64,000 bases of DNA from Segatella copri (GTDB lineage: Bacteria; Bacteroidota; Bacteroidia; Bacteroidales; Bacteroidaceae), in the NCBI RefSeq assembly GCF_949820605.1, contig NZ_CATKVU010000006.1, positions 3,011,001 to 3,075,000 on the forward strand, in the 5' to 3' direction. The notes under the pieces were generated by a model that had not been told where the DNA came from, did not search any database, and saw only the letters and a program-made list of their open reading frames with translations. Position 1 is the first letter of the stretch; each line of letters begins with the position of its first letter. Both the position numbers and the translations under genes were made by a program. Of the stretch, positions 1-9,583 are shown piece after piece.

Positions 1-96
1 TATCTCTCGCGTCAAAGCATAGTATTCGTTATGAAATACCATGGTTATCGGAAGGTGGCAAAAGAGTATGAACAATTATTTATTTCACTCATGTAG
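1..96 (+). CDS. C-terminal end of a cut-off gene, possibly a glycosyltransferase
   Basis: An open frame enters from the left window edge and ends at TAG 94-96, giving 31 residues that finish with RKVAKEYEQLFISLM. A basic and amphipathic tail of this kind is common at the C-terminus of GT4-type glycosyltransferases, and the next genes are glycan genes, so that identity is a guess from context. The frame converges on the GT4 gene across the IS256 element. Before that insertion the two stop codons would have been only some 15-20 bases apart. Confidence 0.4.
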   Translation, partial: YLSRQSIVFVMKYHGYRKVAKEYEQLFISLM

Positions 97-169
97 AAAC
101 ATAAGTGTTATATAATTGGGGGGTGTAATTTAAACTGTGTCAAGGCTTGTTCTTAACTTTCATTCCCAC

Positions 170-199
170 TCCCTGCTGGGGGCATGCCCCCAGCAGGGA
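170..199. repeat. 30-bp perfect GC-rich palindrome inside the IS256 element
   Basis: The stretch TCCCTGCTGGGGGC, AT, GCCCCCAGCAGGGA reads the same on both strands. It lies about 20 bases beyond the transposase stop codon and recurs at 51237-51266 in the second IS copy. It lacks a U tract, so it may be a weak terminator or a barrier to transcription running out of the element. Confidence 0.7.
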
Positions 200-218
200 A
201 GCCTTTTCGGCTGCAAAG

Positions 219-1424
219 TTACATAATTTTAAATCTATCTCCAAATTTTATTGCCAATTGTTGAGAAATTTGTCCCCAATTTGCCAGTGACATAGTCCAT
301 TTCTTACGGATGTTGCGATAAGCTAAGTACACAAGCTTCTCCAAAGAATTATCCGTAGGAAAGACCCCTTTAGTCTTTGTGACCTTTCTTACCTGTCTGT
401 GATACCCCTCAACCGTATTGGTCGTATAAATGAGTTTACGGATGGCTGGAGTATATTGGAAATATTCTGTCAGACGTTCCCAATTGTCACGCCATGACTT
501 GATGACAATTGGGTACATCTCTCCCCACTTAGACTCTAACAGGTCTAAATTAGCAGCAGCGGAGTCTTTGTTTACTGCACCATATACTGTTCTTAAATCC
601 TTGATAAACTCCTTTTGATGCTTACTGCCAACATACTTGATAGAATTGCGTATCTGATGGACAATACAGAGCTGCACAGAACTCTCAGGAAATACGCTTT
701 GGATGGCATCCGGGAAGCCTTTGAGACCATCAATACAACAAATCAAGATGTCTCGAACACCACGGTTCTGAAGATCCGTAAGAACTTCTAGCCAGAAGTT
801 AGCTCCTTCACTCTTAGACACATACATACCTAACAGTTCTTTTTGGCCTTCCTTGTTGATGCCAAGAATGTTGTAAATGGCTCGTGTGACAGCTCTGCCA
901 TTCTCATCCTTTACCTTATAATGGATAGCATCAAGCCAGCAAATGGCATATACAGGATCGAGCATGCGAGACTTCCAGGCGGTGATTTCGGGTAATACAC
1001 GGTCTGTTATAGAGCTGATAGTATCGGCTGATAGAGTTGTGTTGAACTCACGCTCAAAGTAGCTGCTGATGTCACGTGTGCTGGTGCCCATGGCGTACAT
1101 CTCAATAATCTGGTCTGCCATGCCATTGGCAAGAATAGTCTCACGCTTCTTTACGGTCTCAGGTTGGAAAGTTCCGTCTCGGTCACGAGGAGTCTCTATA
1201 GTGACCTCACCATATTTTGTTTGAACCTTCTTACTCATCTTACCATTACGACGATTGCCGGAAGAGCGTTCCTCGTCACTTAAATGAGCGTCCATCTCAC
1301 CTTCGAGAGCTGAGTTGAGAATACGCTCTAACAATGGAGCTAATGCTCCGTCCTTGCCAAATAAGGCTTCACCACTACGCAACTGCTGAGCTGCTTTCTT
1401 GTAATCAATTTCTAAGTTGTCCAT
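219..1424 (-). CDS. IS256-family transposase
   Basis: The 401-residue protein is a full-length mutator-type (IS256) DDE transposase. The catalytic aspartates lie in CWLDAIHYK and CCIDGLKGF and the glutamate in TTNTVEGYHRQV. The N-terminal part (LLERILNSALEGEMDAHL) and the block around RNGKMSKKVQTKYGEV are typical of the family. It differs from the second copy at 50012-51217 only at residue 50 (Asp here, Glu there), so both are recent and probably active. The frame is intact and starts just inside the right terminal repeat. Confidence 0.96.
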   Translation of the reverse strand: MDNLEIDYKKAAQQLRSGEALFGKDGALAPLLERILNSALEGEMDAHLSDEERSSGNRRNGKMSKKVQTKYGEVTIETPRDRDGTFQPETVKKRETILANGMADQIIEMYAMGTSTRDISSYFEREFNTTLSADTISSITDRVLPEITAWKSRMLDPVYAICWLDAIHYKVKDENGRAVTRAIYNILGINKEGQKELLGMYVSKSEGANFWLEVLTDLQNRGVRDILICCIDGLKGFPDAIQSVFPESSVQLCIVHQIRNSIKYVGSKHQKEFIKDLRTVYGAVNKDSAAANLDLLESKWGEMYPIVIKSWRDNWERLTEYFQYTPAIRKLIYTTNTVEGYHRQVRKVTKTKGVFPTDNSLEKLVYLAYRNIRKKWTMSLANWGQISQQLAIKFGDRFKIM

Positions 1425-1470
1425 AATATAAAAACTGTGTTAAACTACTTTTATTGTAGCTTGACACAGT

Positions 1471-2568
1471 TTAGTTTACACTCTCTATAATTGTTCTCTC
1501 TATAAGTTTTACCCATTTAGGAAATATCTGTTCACGATAGTATTGTTTTCCTACTTTTATAGCATGGATTCCAAATTTTTGTCTCAGGTTTTCTGAACTT
1601 ATCATTTGTATGATTGCTTCAGAAAACTTATTTTTATCCCCTTGTGGTATTAAAAAACCATTATATCCATTGGTTATAATATCTTTTGCACCATATTTAA
1701 AGTCAAATGCTACAGTTGGTATTCCGCAGGCTTGCCCTTCGATAAGAGTTATGGGTTGACCTTCATATCTTGATGGTATAACTTGAATACTATAATTAGG
1801 ATAGATATCCCATATATTATCGGTTCTGCCACAAAGTATAATTTGTTCTTTTAGATTGAGAAAATTGATTTGTTGTTGTAATTGTTCATAGCAACTACCT
1901 TCTCCATAGATATGGAGTTGCCAGTTTGGATATTTTTTTGCAACTTTTTTCCAGCATTCTATAAGAACATCAAATCCTTTAGCATATTCTAGTCTACCAA
2001 CAGCTATTACTCTTTTGGTGTCATAGTTTTCCACTAGTTTATGGGGTGTGTTGATAAAATTGGGTATAATACTTATTTTTTTTGTATGTTTATATTCTTT
2101 AGCGTCACCTTTAGTTAAGCAAACTACTTGATCGGCCGCTTTTTCCATAAGAAAAAATAATTTATGATAAGGAGTAAATGAACGAGCAGAATGCGACTCG
2201 TATACTTTTTTTGCTTTTGTTTTGATTAAGGGTAATAAGATAGCTCCCAAACTCATAGTATAGAATATGAGTTTAGGTTGGATACGATTGATAATAGTTT
2301 GAAATTTTAAGATAATTTTTCCTATTGTTATTATTCTAAAAAGAGTTTTTAATAGAATAGAACTATTTTTGGGAGTGAACGGAATTTCAAGAGAGATGAA
2401 ATCCACGCTTTCTTCTAGATGGTAGCTTATAGGACGCTCATCATGATATATGGAAACAATAGTAACATGATGCTGAAATCTTGAGGCTAAATAATTAGCC
2501 TTTTCAGCAATAATTCGTTCTGCTCCACCTTTTATTGAAAAATCTTCTATAACATATACTATTTCCAT
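1471..2568 (-). CDS. GT4-family glycosyltransferase, C-terminus rewritten by an IS
   Basis: The 365-residue protein has the two-domain GT-B layout of GT4 enzymes: a GGAE loop at 14-17, a hinge, GRLEYAKG at 191-198, and the E-x7-E motif at Glu269 and Glu277. It probably transfers a sugar from a nucleotide donor onto a growing surface polysaccharide or LPS glycan at the cytoplasmic face. The last four residues (ESVN) and the stop come from the terminal repeat of the IS256 element. Rejoining the flanks through the 8-bp duplication gives a stop right after ERTII, so the native protein was 361 residues and its function is likely kept. Low GC here suggests an exchanged glycan cassette. Confidence 0.88.
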   Translation of the reverse strand: MEIVYVIEDFSIKGGAERIIAEKANYLASRFQHHVTIVSIYHDERPISYHLEESVDFISLEIPFTPKNSSILLKTLFRIITIGKIILKFQTIINRIQPKLIFYTMSLGAILLPLIKTKAKKVYESHSARSFTPYHKLFFLMEKAADQVVCLTKGDAKEYKHTKKISIIPNFINTPHKLVENYDTKRVIAVGRLEYAKGFDVLIECWKKVAKKYPNWQLHIYGEGSCYEQLQQQINFLNLKEQIILCGRTDNIWDIYPNYSIQVIPSRYEGQPITLIEGQACGIPTVAFDFKYGAKDIITNGYNGFLIPQGDKNKFSEAIIQMISSENLRQKFGIHAIKVGKQYYREQIFPKWVKLIERTIIESVN

Positions 2569-2712
2569 TTTATAAAATAATAATGAGATTTATTTATTCA
2601 CAAAAATACGATATTTCAATTTATCTACCAAAAATACTTGTTATATTTAATAATTCTTATCATATACTCCTTGCTATTAGCAATAAAACAGGATTATTTT
2701 CGTTTAAATAGT

Positions 2713-3615
2713 ATGATTATACAAGAGCTGTCTATACTTATTCCTGTTTATAATGATGAAGCCACTTCGCTGGTAAAATCTCTTCATAAACAAGCACAAG
2801 CTGTTTCTGGTTTGTGTTATGAAATTATTGTTTTTGATGATGGTAGTACTAACAAAAAAACTATTGAAAATAATTATTCATTGACTCTTTTGCCAAATTG
2901 TCGTTATATATGTTCAGAACATCATGGTTGTCGTGCTGCGATGCGAAATTCATTAGTTAGACAGGCAAAGTATGAGTGGCATTTAATGATAGATGCTAGG
3001 TTGATATTAGTGAATAATGATTTTTTGATACGTTATCTTAGTTGTGATGTTCGGGTTGGAGAAGTTGCCTGTGGAGGAGTTTGTGTGGATGGTGGTTCTC
3101 TTACTGTTCAATTATATCGTGAGAATTTGCGTTTTAGATACGAAAAGCATGAAGAATCTAAACATTCATATATAGTGAGAAAGTCTGAACCTTATAAATC
3201 CTTTCGTACAACCAATTTCTTTTATCATAAGTCTGTATTGGAACAAGTTCCTTATAATGAACAGGTTAAGGGGTATGGTTATGAGGATGTTTTGCTGGGA
3301 AAGGCATTAAGTGAAAAGAAGATAAAAGTAACCCATATTGATAATCCCGTTGCCTATACTGAGTTTGAGGAAAATCTGGTTTATCTTCGAAAAATAGAAG
3401 AAGCATTACGTACTTTGCATGCATTTGAAGGAGAGTTGAATGATTACTCTCCATTATTGCATGCAAGAAATATCTTGAGAAAGTTTCATCTTCTGGGCGC
3501 TTTCCGAAAGTTTCATGCTCTCTGTAAAGGTTGGGAGCTTATGAATCTTTGTAGCAATATGCCTTCTCTTTTCATATTTAAACTCTATAAACTAGGCTAT
3601 TACGTCAGCCTTTAA
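2713..3615 (+). CDS. GT2-family glycosyltransferase
   Basis: The 300-residue protein begins with the GT-A fold of family 2: SILIPVYND at 7-15, FDDGS at 41-45, a metal-binding DAR at 94-96 in place of the usual DxD, and later GYGYEDVLLG, which resembles the acceptor/galactosyltransferase-like block of this family. The frame is open up to a TTG at 2638, but the ATG at 2713 puts the strand-1 motif close to the N-terminus as in relatives, and the 25 residues before it look like translated AT-rich leader. It runs divergently from the GT4 gene and converges on the following membrane gene, overlapping it by about 11 bases at the stops. Role: surface glycan assembly. Acceptor and donor cannot be told. 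Confidence 0.85.
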   Translation: MIIQELSILIPVYNDEATSLVKSLHKQAQAVSGLCYEIIVFDDGSTNKKTIENNYSLTLLPNCRYICSEHHGCRAAMRNSLVRQAKYEWHLMIDARLILVNNDFLIRYLSCDVRVGEVACGGVCVDGGSLTVQLYRENLRFRYEKHEESKHSYIVRKSEPYKSFRTTNFFYHKSVLEQVPYNEQVKGYGYEDVLLGKALSEKKIKVTHIDNPVAYTEFEENLVYLRKIEEALRTLHAFEGELNDYSPLLHARNILRKFHLLGAFRKFHALCKGWELMNLCSNMPSLFIFKLYKLGYYVSL

Positions 3616-5614
3616 GTTTAGGAAGAGATAGAATTGTTATTGCAAATGGAATGGCTGCATCTATATAGGTTATGTCGTAGTTTGAATTAAATATATCTGT
3701 CCAATTCCCATAAATATACATAGAATATCCATAGGAGATTATTGGGATGAGCAGTAGTATTATAACAGAATATAGAACCTGAAATTGGTAACTACCTTTC
3801 CAGGTTAGTGACATGGTAAGAGCTATTGTAACAAGGAATATTGTTGCAATAGGGCTACCTTGTCTAAACTGTAAGGAAAAAGGATTATTTTCAGCTCCAA
3901 ATAACTCCTTGGCATCCCATAATATTAATGGTAGAAATGTCATTGCAAATACTCCCACAATAAGAAGTGGGATAAGAATCTGCTTCTTTACTTTTAATTT
4001 TATATAGTATGGAAAAAATAGAATGAACAGAGGAAATGCTACGCTCAGTCTGGTAGATAACCATAAACCTACACACACAGACAGAATCCATGGGTGCTGT
4101 TTGAAATTAATTTGATAGACTTGCAGTATATTGATAAAAGCTGCTAGCAGAAAGAAGTTTGATATGAGATCGCTTCTTACAGCTACTTCATACCAAAGGT
4201 TAATAGAAAGGAACAATAAAAGTGTGGCCTTGATGGCTGCTTTGTAACCTGATAATAACTTAATACTGTAGATAAATATCATGCAAGTGAATATTTCTGA
4301 TAATCCTACGTTCTGTAATAGATAGAATGGTATATGGAATACCAGCCATATAGGAAATGGTGATGCATTTCCGCCTAGATGTGTTTTGGCAGAATACGGA
4401 AATTGTCCATTGAAAAGATTTTGGATAGGATAAGCTAAGGCAGACCATCGATCAACTTTGTTGGTCAAAGGGTCAAAATGGTATTGTACTATCAATAGTC
4501 CTATTACAAGAACAGTTGTTGTTGCAGCAAATAGATAGGGTAAATATTTGTTTGTTTTTTTCTCTTCTTCTTTTGTTGCAAAGAAGAGTATACCTAAAGC
4601 CAAAACTAAAGCGTATCCAATACAGATATATCCATAGTGTTCTGTAACTCTCATACTATATTTGCACATGAGCGTATAGCATATCCCTATATAGAGAATG
4701 CCTGTTAAGCTATAAATGAAATAGCTTTTTTTACTTAGAAACTGATTGATTCTTCTGAAAATAACACTTATGATAATTGAATATGCAGAATAGATGAATA
4801 TGGATATAATACCAGTGATGGCTGGCATAAAGTTGTAGTGAACTATATATAATTCGTAACTGATTTTACCTAATTTATTGAATATACCAATCTTTTTTAA
4901 TAGTGGAAAAAGGAAAGGTGCGGCTATGATAGGCATAGCCAACGGCAGTTTAATGTTAAGCAGTATAACATTAAACAGTATCGATCCCTTTATTTGCTGA
5001 ATAGTTGGTATTTCTTTGATTAACAGGAATATAATTCCGTATATTACGCTTAGGAAAGTATACTTCAATACATGCTTTTTGTTTAGTTTGTTCAGCTTCC
5101 CAACATATTCTGATGCTAGGTATCCACAGAAAAAGGAGAAAGCTTGTTCACTATATAGTTGTTGCTGGAATACATTATATATTCCAAAGACAAAAAGAAT
5201 GTATTTCGTATTTTTCGTAAAAAATCTTCTGCTTATCCAATATACAAGATACCATCGTATGATATAATCGACGAACCAGAGATCTGAAGCGTAAAAAGTC
5301 AAATTCTTTAGAAGTTGTACTGAATTAAAATGTTCAACGAATGGTAGTTGAAATAAAAAGATAGTCCAGCATGGGATGATTACACGAAGAAATCTCTTTT
5401 TCCAAAAGTTATTGATGCCATTTATTTTATGGCTTTCATTAATTCCAAATCCTGAAATAAATAGGAAAACAGCAACAGCAACGCTATCAAAAATATTAAA
5501 AAAGCGAGGATAGTCCTCTAACTGCATAACAAAGTGCATCAGCATAATTAATAATGCTGATACACCTTGCATCCATAAAGTATTTTGACGTGATAATATA
5601 TTATTTTCTGTCAT
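3605..5614 (-). CDS. Acyltransferase-3 domain fused to a second polytopic (GT-C-like) domain
   Basis: The 669-residue polytopic protein has two parts. Residues 1-345 form an acyltransferase-3 module: the N-terminal helix QGVSALLIMLMH, FLFISGFGI at 50-58, a basic loop WKKRFLRVIIP, and a late SYELYIVHY helix. After a charged linker (EEEKK, near 349-353) comes a second membrane region of about 300 residues that starts DRWSALAYP at 388 and resembles GT-C-type glycosyltransferases or other polyprenyl-linked sugar enzymes; that assignment is tentative. Acyltransferase-3 proteins usually stop near 350 residues, so the length itself shows the fusion. Together with the neighbouring glycosyltransferases it probably O-acylates and extends a surface glycan. 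The start lies 10 bases beyond the porZ stop, consistent with one leftward transcript. Confidence 0.72.
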   Translation of the reverse strand: MTENNILSRQNTLWMQGVSALLIMLMHFVMQLEDYPRFFNIFDSVAVAVFLFISGFGINESHKINGINNFWKKRFLRVIIPCWTIFLFQLPFVEHFNSVQLLKNLTFYASDLWFVDYIIRWYLVYWISRRFFTKNTKYILFVFGIYNVFQQQLYSEQAFSFFCGYLASEYVGKLNKLNKKHVLKYTFLSVIYGIIFLLIKEIPTIQQIKGSILFNVILLNIKLPLAMPIIAAPFLFPLLKKIGIFNKLGKISYELYIVHYNFMPAITGIISIFIYSAYSIIISVIFRRINQFLSKKSYFIYSLTGILYIGICYTLMCKYSMRVTEHYGYICIGYALVLALGILFFATKEEEKKTNKYLPYLFAATTTVLVIGLLIVQYHFDPLTNKVDRWSALAYPIQNLFNGQFPYSAKTHLGGNASPFPIWLVFHIPFYLLQNVGLSEIFTCMIFIYSIKLLSGYKAAIKATLLLFLSINLWYEVAVRSDLISNFFLLAAFINILQVYQINFKQHPWILSVCVGLWLSTRLSVAFPLFILFFPYYIKLKVKKQILIPLLIVGVFAMTFLPLILWDAKELFGAENNPFSLQFRQGSPIATIFLVTIALTMSLTWKGSYQFQVLYSVIILLLIPIISYGYSMYIYGNWTDIFNSNYDITYIDAAIPFAITILSLPKLKG

Positions 5615-5624
5615 TGATAGTCTT

Positions 5625-7694
5625 TTATCTAATAATAGCTATTTTACAAACAATTCCCTTTTTACAACTCTCTGTCGCAGTTTCTACCATGTAGATACCG
5701 CTGGCTACTTTCTTGCCGTTTAGGTCACAACCATCCCAGGAATAACTGCCTCCTGCACTTCTGCCTTCGTTTATTAAAGTTCCATTTGTTGATACAATTT
5801 TAATATTAGCATTGAAAGATAATCCAACGATGTTTATTTTGCCAGTATAATCTGGTTTCACCGGGTTTGGATATGCATAGACATTATCTTTGGTCATTTC
5901 AGAGTTAGAACCGACAATTCCATTATTGAAAGAGCACAGTCCTTTATCTGTAGCAAAATATACCTTTCCTGTATTGTTATTGACAGCAATACTATATACT
6001 ATATTCGATATTAATGGAGAATTATCTGTATCAAAATGATAAATTTGTGTATTGCAATCATCACTAACCAAATATACTCCATTATCGGTACCGAACCATT
6101 TCTGGTTTGCTCCGTCTACTGCTATACAACGTATATTACTATTATCTAATAGATAGTCTGCATAATTAGTATTATCATTACGAGGTACTTTATGTTGTGT
6201 AAATATATTGTTACCATTTTGGATGTCTGACATTGAAAGATAAAGAGGACCAGATGTTGTTCCTATCCAAATATTACCATTTCTGTCTTCTGCCAAACAA
6301 TGTACGTAAATTGGAGTAATGTCTCTTCCATCCTCATTGGTAAATGTAGGTCCATACATTGTTAATTCATCTGTATTATAGTTATATTTATATAGTCTAT
6401 TCTTTTCATAATAATTGTTTGCGAACCATATATTCCCATTATTCTTGCCGATAATTAATCCTGTTAGATTATATCTGTCATTAGAACCTATTTCCGAATG
6501 AGGATAGTGTTTCCATTCTTGTGTAGTTTGGTCAAACGATAGAATAGAATTATCTCCTAAGCTATTTAAAAGCCATAATTTTCCTCTTGCATCATATTTT
6601 ACAGATGAAATAATAGTATAATTATTACCCAAAGGTGATGTAATAACGCTTGTATTGTCTTTATTGTAACACTTTATGAATTTTCCATCTTGAAATTCAT
6701 ATAATCCTGCCTTTGAACCTACCATGATATGTCCTTCTTTTGATGGGTCAAAGTCAAGACAGAGCAGGTCTCTGTACAGATGGCCTAATGAAGCATCTGA
6801 AGGTTGCTCAAATTCTTCCCATTTTTCTCCATTCCAGACATGTACTTCTCCCATGTTATTACAGTCTTTTTCTTGTGACCAAGCACCTGCTACTGCATAT
6901 AATTTATTTTTATTAATATATAAACGGTAGAATTTGTTAGATGCAGGCCCATCAGGAATAATACCTTCTGTTTGATATATTTTTTCCTTATCTGTATTCA
7001 GGGTATAGTAAGTCAATTTACCTTCTTTTACCGTCCACCAATACTTATTAGTTGTATCATAGACGTTAGTAGAATTCATTGTTTGTTCTTTGAAATTACC
7101 GGCTTTTTCCCAATTATTCTTATCTATCAAGTTATTCTTTAAAACTCCTCTGTATAAGCCAGCTTCTTTCGAAGCTGCATAAAGGCAGTTGTCTTCTATA
7201 TAACTATAGTTAACATTAAAGCCCAACTTGTATGCATCGAGTATTTTTCCTTCTTTTGTATCTAGTTTAATAATTCCAAAAGAGAGAGATAAATAAACAT
7301 TTGCTCCACTTATATATATATGGTTTATCTGTTTATTATCTGTCATACTTTTCAGATACAAATCAGGCACATTAACTACATTTCCATTGGCATCCAACAG
7401 GTCAATATTGCCATTGGTATATGTAATTACCAATTTTTTGGTAGTCTTATTCCAAGCTATATGATTAATATCAAAGTCGGAAAGAGTGTTTGCTTTATCG
7501 TATGTCGTAACTGAACCATTTTTTATATGATAAGAGAAAAGTCCGTTAGACGCTAAGGCAAACACTAGGTTTCCTGCTGGCTCGATTTCTGTTATATCAT
7601 TATAACTGGTGTATATTTCCCAACTTTCCTTATCTGTGGCCGATAAGGGAAGTACCATGAATAGTATTGTAATTAATAATGTTATTGTCTTCAT
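5625..7694 (-). CDS. porZ: Type IX secretion system protein PorZ
   Basis: The 689-residue protein has a signal peptide (about 1-19, LPLSATDK), two seven-bladed propeller regions rich in two-component-propeller-like strands (for example NIWIGTTSGPLYL and QKWFGTDNGVYLV), and a C-terminal sorting-type domain that starts at YPNPVKPDY and ends in a basic KIAIIR. This order, and N-terminal text such as SWEIYTSYNDIT and NGNIDLLDANGNVV, match PorZ as I know it. In Porphyromonas gingivalis PorZ is part of the surface attachment complex with PorU, PorV and PorQ, and binds anionic LPS used to anchor secreted cargo. It sits among glycan genes here, which suits a protein that handles LPS sugars. The frame is intact. 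Confidence 0.85.
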   Translation of the reverse strand: MKTITLLITILFMVLPLSATDKESWEIYTSYNDITEIEPAGNLVFALASNGLFSYHIKNGSVTTYDKANTLSDFDINHIAWNKTTKKLVITYTNGNIDLLDANGNVVNVPDLYLKSMTDNKQINHIYISGANVYLSLSFGIIKLDTKEGKILDAYKLGFNVNYSYIEDNCLYAASKEAGLYRGVLKNNLIDKNNWEKAGNFKEQTMNSTNVYDTTNKYWWTVKEGKLTYYTLNTDKEKIYQTEGIIPDGPASNKFYRLYINKNKLYAVAGAWSQEKDCNNMGEVHVWNGEKWEEFEQPSDASLGHLYRDLLCLDFDPSKEGHIMVGSKAGLYEFQDGKFIKCYNKDNTSVITSPLGNNYTIISSVKYDARGKLWLLNSLGDNSILSFDQTTQEWKHYPHSEIGSNDRYNLTGLIIGKNNGNIWFANNYYEKNRLYKYNYNTDELTMYGPTFTNEDGRDITPIYVHCLAEDRNGNIWIGTTSGPLYLSMSDIQNGNNIFTQHKVPRNDNTNYADYLLDNSNIRCIAVDGANQKWFGTDNGVYLVSDDCNTQIYHFDTDNSPLISNIVYSIAVNNNTGKVYFATDKGLCSFNNGIVGSNSEMTKDNVYAYPNPVKPDYTGKINIVGLSFNANIKIVSTNGTLINEGRSAGGSYSWDGCDLNGKKVASGIYMVETATESCKKGIVCKIAIIR

Positions 7695-7766
7695 TGTCTG
7701 TTATTTTAAAGCCTAATACTATATTAACTGCAAATATAACTATTTATTGTTTTTATAAACAGATAC

Positions 7767-8831
7767 TTATAGATATTTTTGAAGTTGATGCTGGATGGGT
7801 AAAACGATGGCTTTCTTTGCTATCCATGCTGTGAGGATAATAAAAGCGAGGGATAGGATGAATTGGAATTCTTGATGTGGATTTCCTTCTCCATATCGTT
7901 TAAGAAATATACTCTGTATGATGCGAAAGCAGAGATTATGACAGAGAAATATTTCAAAACTGATGCTGCCTAGCCATAGCAAGAGTTTATTATGGAATAT
8001 CCTAATAAAACAACCTTTACCTTGATCTCTTGCTGTAAAATAGAACACGGTTATGGCTGATGGTATCCAATAAATAATGGCACAGCGAATGTTCGGATTG
8101 CAATGGATTGATAGAAAATACATTGCGATAAACAGCAATACCACTCCCATATCCGATAGGTTTACTTGCCAGAAAGAAGTTGGGTTTGTTATCTTATCTG
8201 CTATTTTTTTACCTTTTTCTGATCTGCATACTTTATATAAAAGGATACCTATCATGAAATCTATCATTCTGAATAATGGGTGGGCATAAATGTAGCCGGC
8301 TGAATAATCTGCTTGTGCACAGAGCGAGATACTGATATAAACTGCCATATATATACTTATTGTTACTAATAAGTATAACCAGGAATGTCGCATAATCCAA
8401 GCGTATAAATACTTAAATATAAGATAGAAGAAGATAAGATCAGAAATAAACCATGTAGCTGCATTGAGATGAGCCATAAAGTCATGTGCCGGATACCAGG
8501 TTTGTATCAACAGCGAATGGGATAGAATCTGATACCATGGTAATATACGCCCTAATCGCCAATCCATTAATATGAGAATGGCGAGAATCAGAATATGCAG
8601 AGGATAGAGTTTGATGATACGGGAAAGGAAAAACTGGCAGTTTCCCAATTCTTCTTTCTGTAGTTTTTCTCCTTTGCTTAAAGAGAGTACAAAACCACTG
8701 ATAACAAAGAAAATGGCAACAGGAAACTCGCCCAAGTAATTGATTAAATCTTGGGATATGGGTAGGGTGGAATGCGAAATCACAATCATTAGGATAAGAA
8801 TGAATCGCAGGGAATTGAGTGTCCTGATCAT
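7767..8831 (-). CDS. Acyltransferase-3 family membrane protein
   Basis: The 354-residue polytopic protein fits the usual size of acyltransferase-3 enzymes. Visible marks are the first helix NSLRFILILMIVISHST with its conserved Arg and His, VISGFVLSL at about 44-52, and a late SFEIFLCHNLCFR helix. Such proteins move acetyl or succinyl groups across the inner membrane onto sugars of O-antigen, exopolysaccharide or lipid-linked intermediates. It lies upstream of porZ on the same strand, with a 72-base gap, and completes the glycan block. Substrate unknown. Confidence 0.85.
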   Translation of the reverse strand: MIRTLNSLRFILILMIVISHSTLPISQDLINYLGEFPVAIFFVISGFVLSLSKGEKLQKEELGNCQFFLSRIIKLYPLHILILAILILMDWRLGRILPWYQILSHSLLIQTWYPAHDFMAHLNAATWFISDLIFFYLIFKYLYAWIMRHSWLYLLVTISIYMAVYISISLCAQADYSAGYIYAHPLFRMIDFMIGILLYKVCRSEKGKKIADKITNPTSFWQVNLSDMGVVLLFIAMYFLSIHCNPNIRCAIIYWIPSAITVFYFTARDQGKGCFIRIFHNKLLLWLGSISFEIFLCHNLCFRIIQSIFLKRYGEGNPHQEFQFILSLAFIILTAWIAKKAIVLPIQHQLQKYL

Positions 8832-8886
8832 GATGCCTTTTCTTTGTTATAATGTTATTCTATTCTGTATTGAACAAGAATGAATC

Positions 8887-9501
8887 TTATTTCTTTTTCA
8901 AATACTCTACCAATTTAGCCACGGCTCTTGCTCTGTGGCTGATGCCGTTCTTGATTTCCTCACCTAGCTCAGCAAAGCTCTTGTCATAGCCTTCCGGAAC
9001 GAAGATTGGGTCATAGCCGAAGCCTTCGGTACCATGCTTCTCGGTGGCGATATGGCCGTTTACGATACCCTCGAACTGGTGGATTTTCTTGATGCTGGTG
9101 CAGCCGCAAGGACATACATCCTGCTTTTCGATGTAGCAGATGACGGTGCGGAAACGGACCTGACGGTTTTCCTTGCCGTCCAGTTCTCTCAACAGCTTAG
9201 CCATGTTAGCCTCACTGTCGTGGTCGGTTCCCTCGGCATAGCGGGCACTGTGAACGCCAGGGGCACCATCAAGTGCCTCTACCTCCAGACCGGTATCATC
9301 GGCAAAGCAACTTACGTGGTAATGGTCATAAACATACTGCGCCTTCTGCAAGGCATTCTCTTCCAATGTGTTGCCTGTTTCAGGAATATCCACATCGCAT
9401 CCTATCTCCTTCAGCGATACTACTTCGTAGTCGCTGCCCAGGATGTCGCGAATCTCCTGGAGCTTATGCTGGTTATTTGTTGCAAAAACTATCCTTTTCA
9501 T
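8887..9501 (-). CDS. rdgB: XTP/dITP pyrophosphatase (RdgB/HAM1)
   Basis: The protein (204 residues) hydrolyses non-canonical purine triphosphates such as dITP and XTP to monophosphates, keeping them out of DNA and RNA. The start [14 protein letters not shown] at 9501 is chosen over an upstream in-frame ATG at 9537, because the P-loop-like FATNNQHK must lie at the N-terminus in this family. Other conserved blocks are FADDTGLEV (catalytic Asp), [21 protein letters not shown] and the C-terminal SHRARAV. It is followed by the yitT-like gene on the same strand, which lies upstream in transcription. Confidence 0.96.
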   Translation of the reverse strand: MKRIVFATNNQHKLQEIRDILGSDYEVVSLKEIGCDVDIPETGNTLEENALQKAQYVYDHYHVSCFADDTGLEVEALDGAPGVHSARYAEGTDHDSEANMAKLLRELDGKENRQVRFRTVICYIEKQDVCPCGCTSIKKIHQFEGIVNGHIATEKHGTEGFGYDPIFVPEGYDKSFAELGEEIKNGISHRARAVAKLVEYLKKK

Positions 9502-9583
9502 AAGTTTATAATTTATAGTTAATATTTTATAGGGCATTCTTGCAATAGTGCTTCTTGCTATACGGCGAAGCCGCTATAAACTT

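Larger units (their letters stand above)
119..1485 (-). mobile_element. IS256-family insertion sequence, copy 1 (complete)
   Basis: The element is 1367 bp with imperfect terminal inverted repeats that share GTGTAA, two variable bases, then TAAACTGTGTCAAG. The 8-bp target duplication TATAATTG is visible at 111-118 and 1486-1493. Its single gene encodes an IS256-type transposase. A second copy at 48785-51317 has exactly the same length once its nested IS982 element and that element's 7-bp duplication are removed. The right end replaces the last codon and stop of the GT4 gene. Confidence 0.93.

Noticed and set aside
2638..2712. Upstream TTG start of the GT2 gene adding a hydrophobic leader
   Set aside because: The leader is translated AT-rich DNA, and the ATG at 2713 fits the family's N-terminus better.
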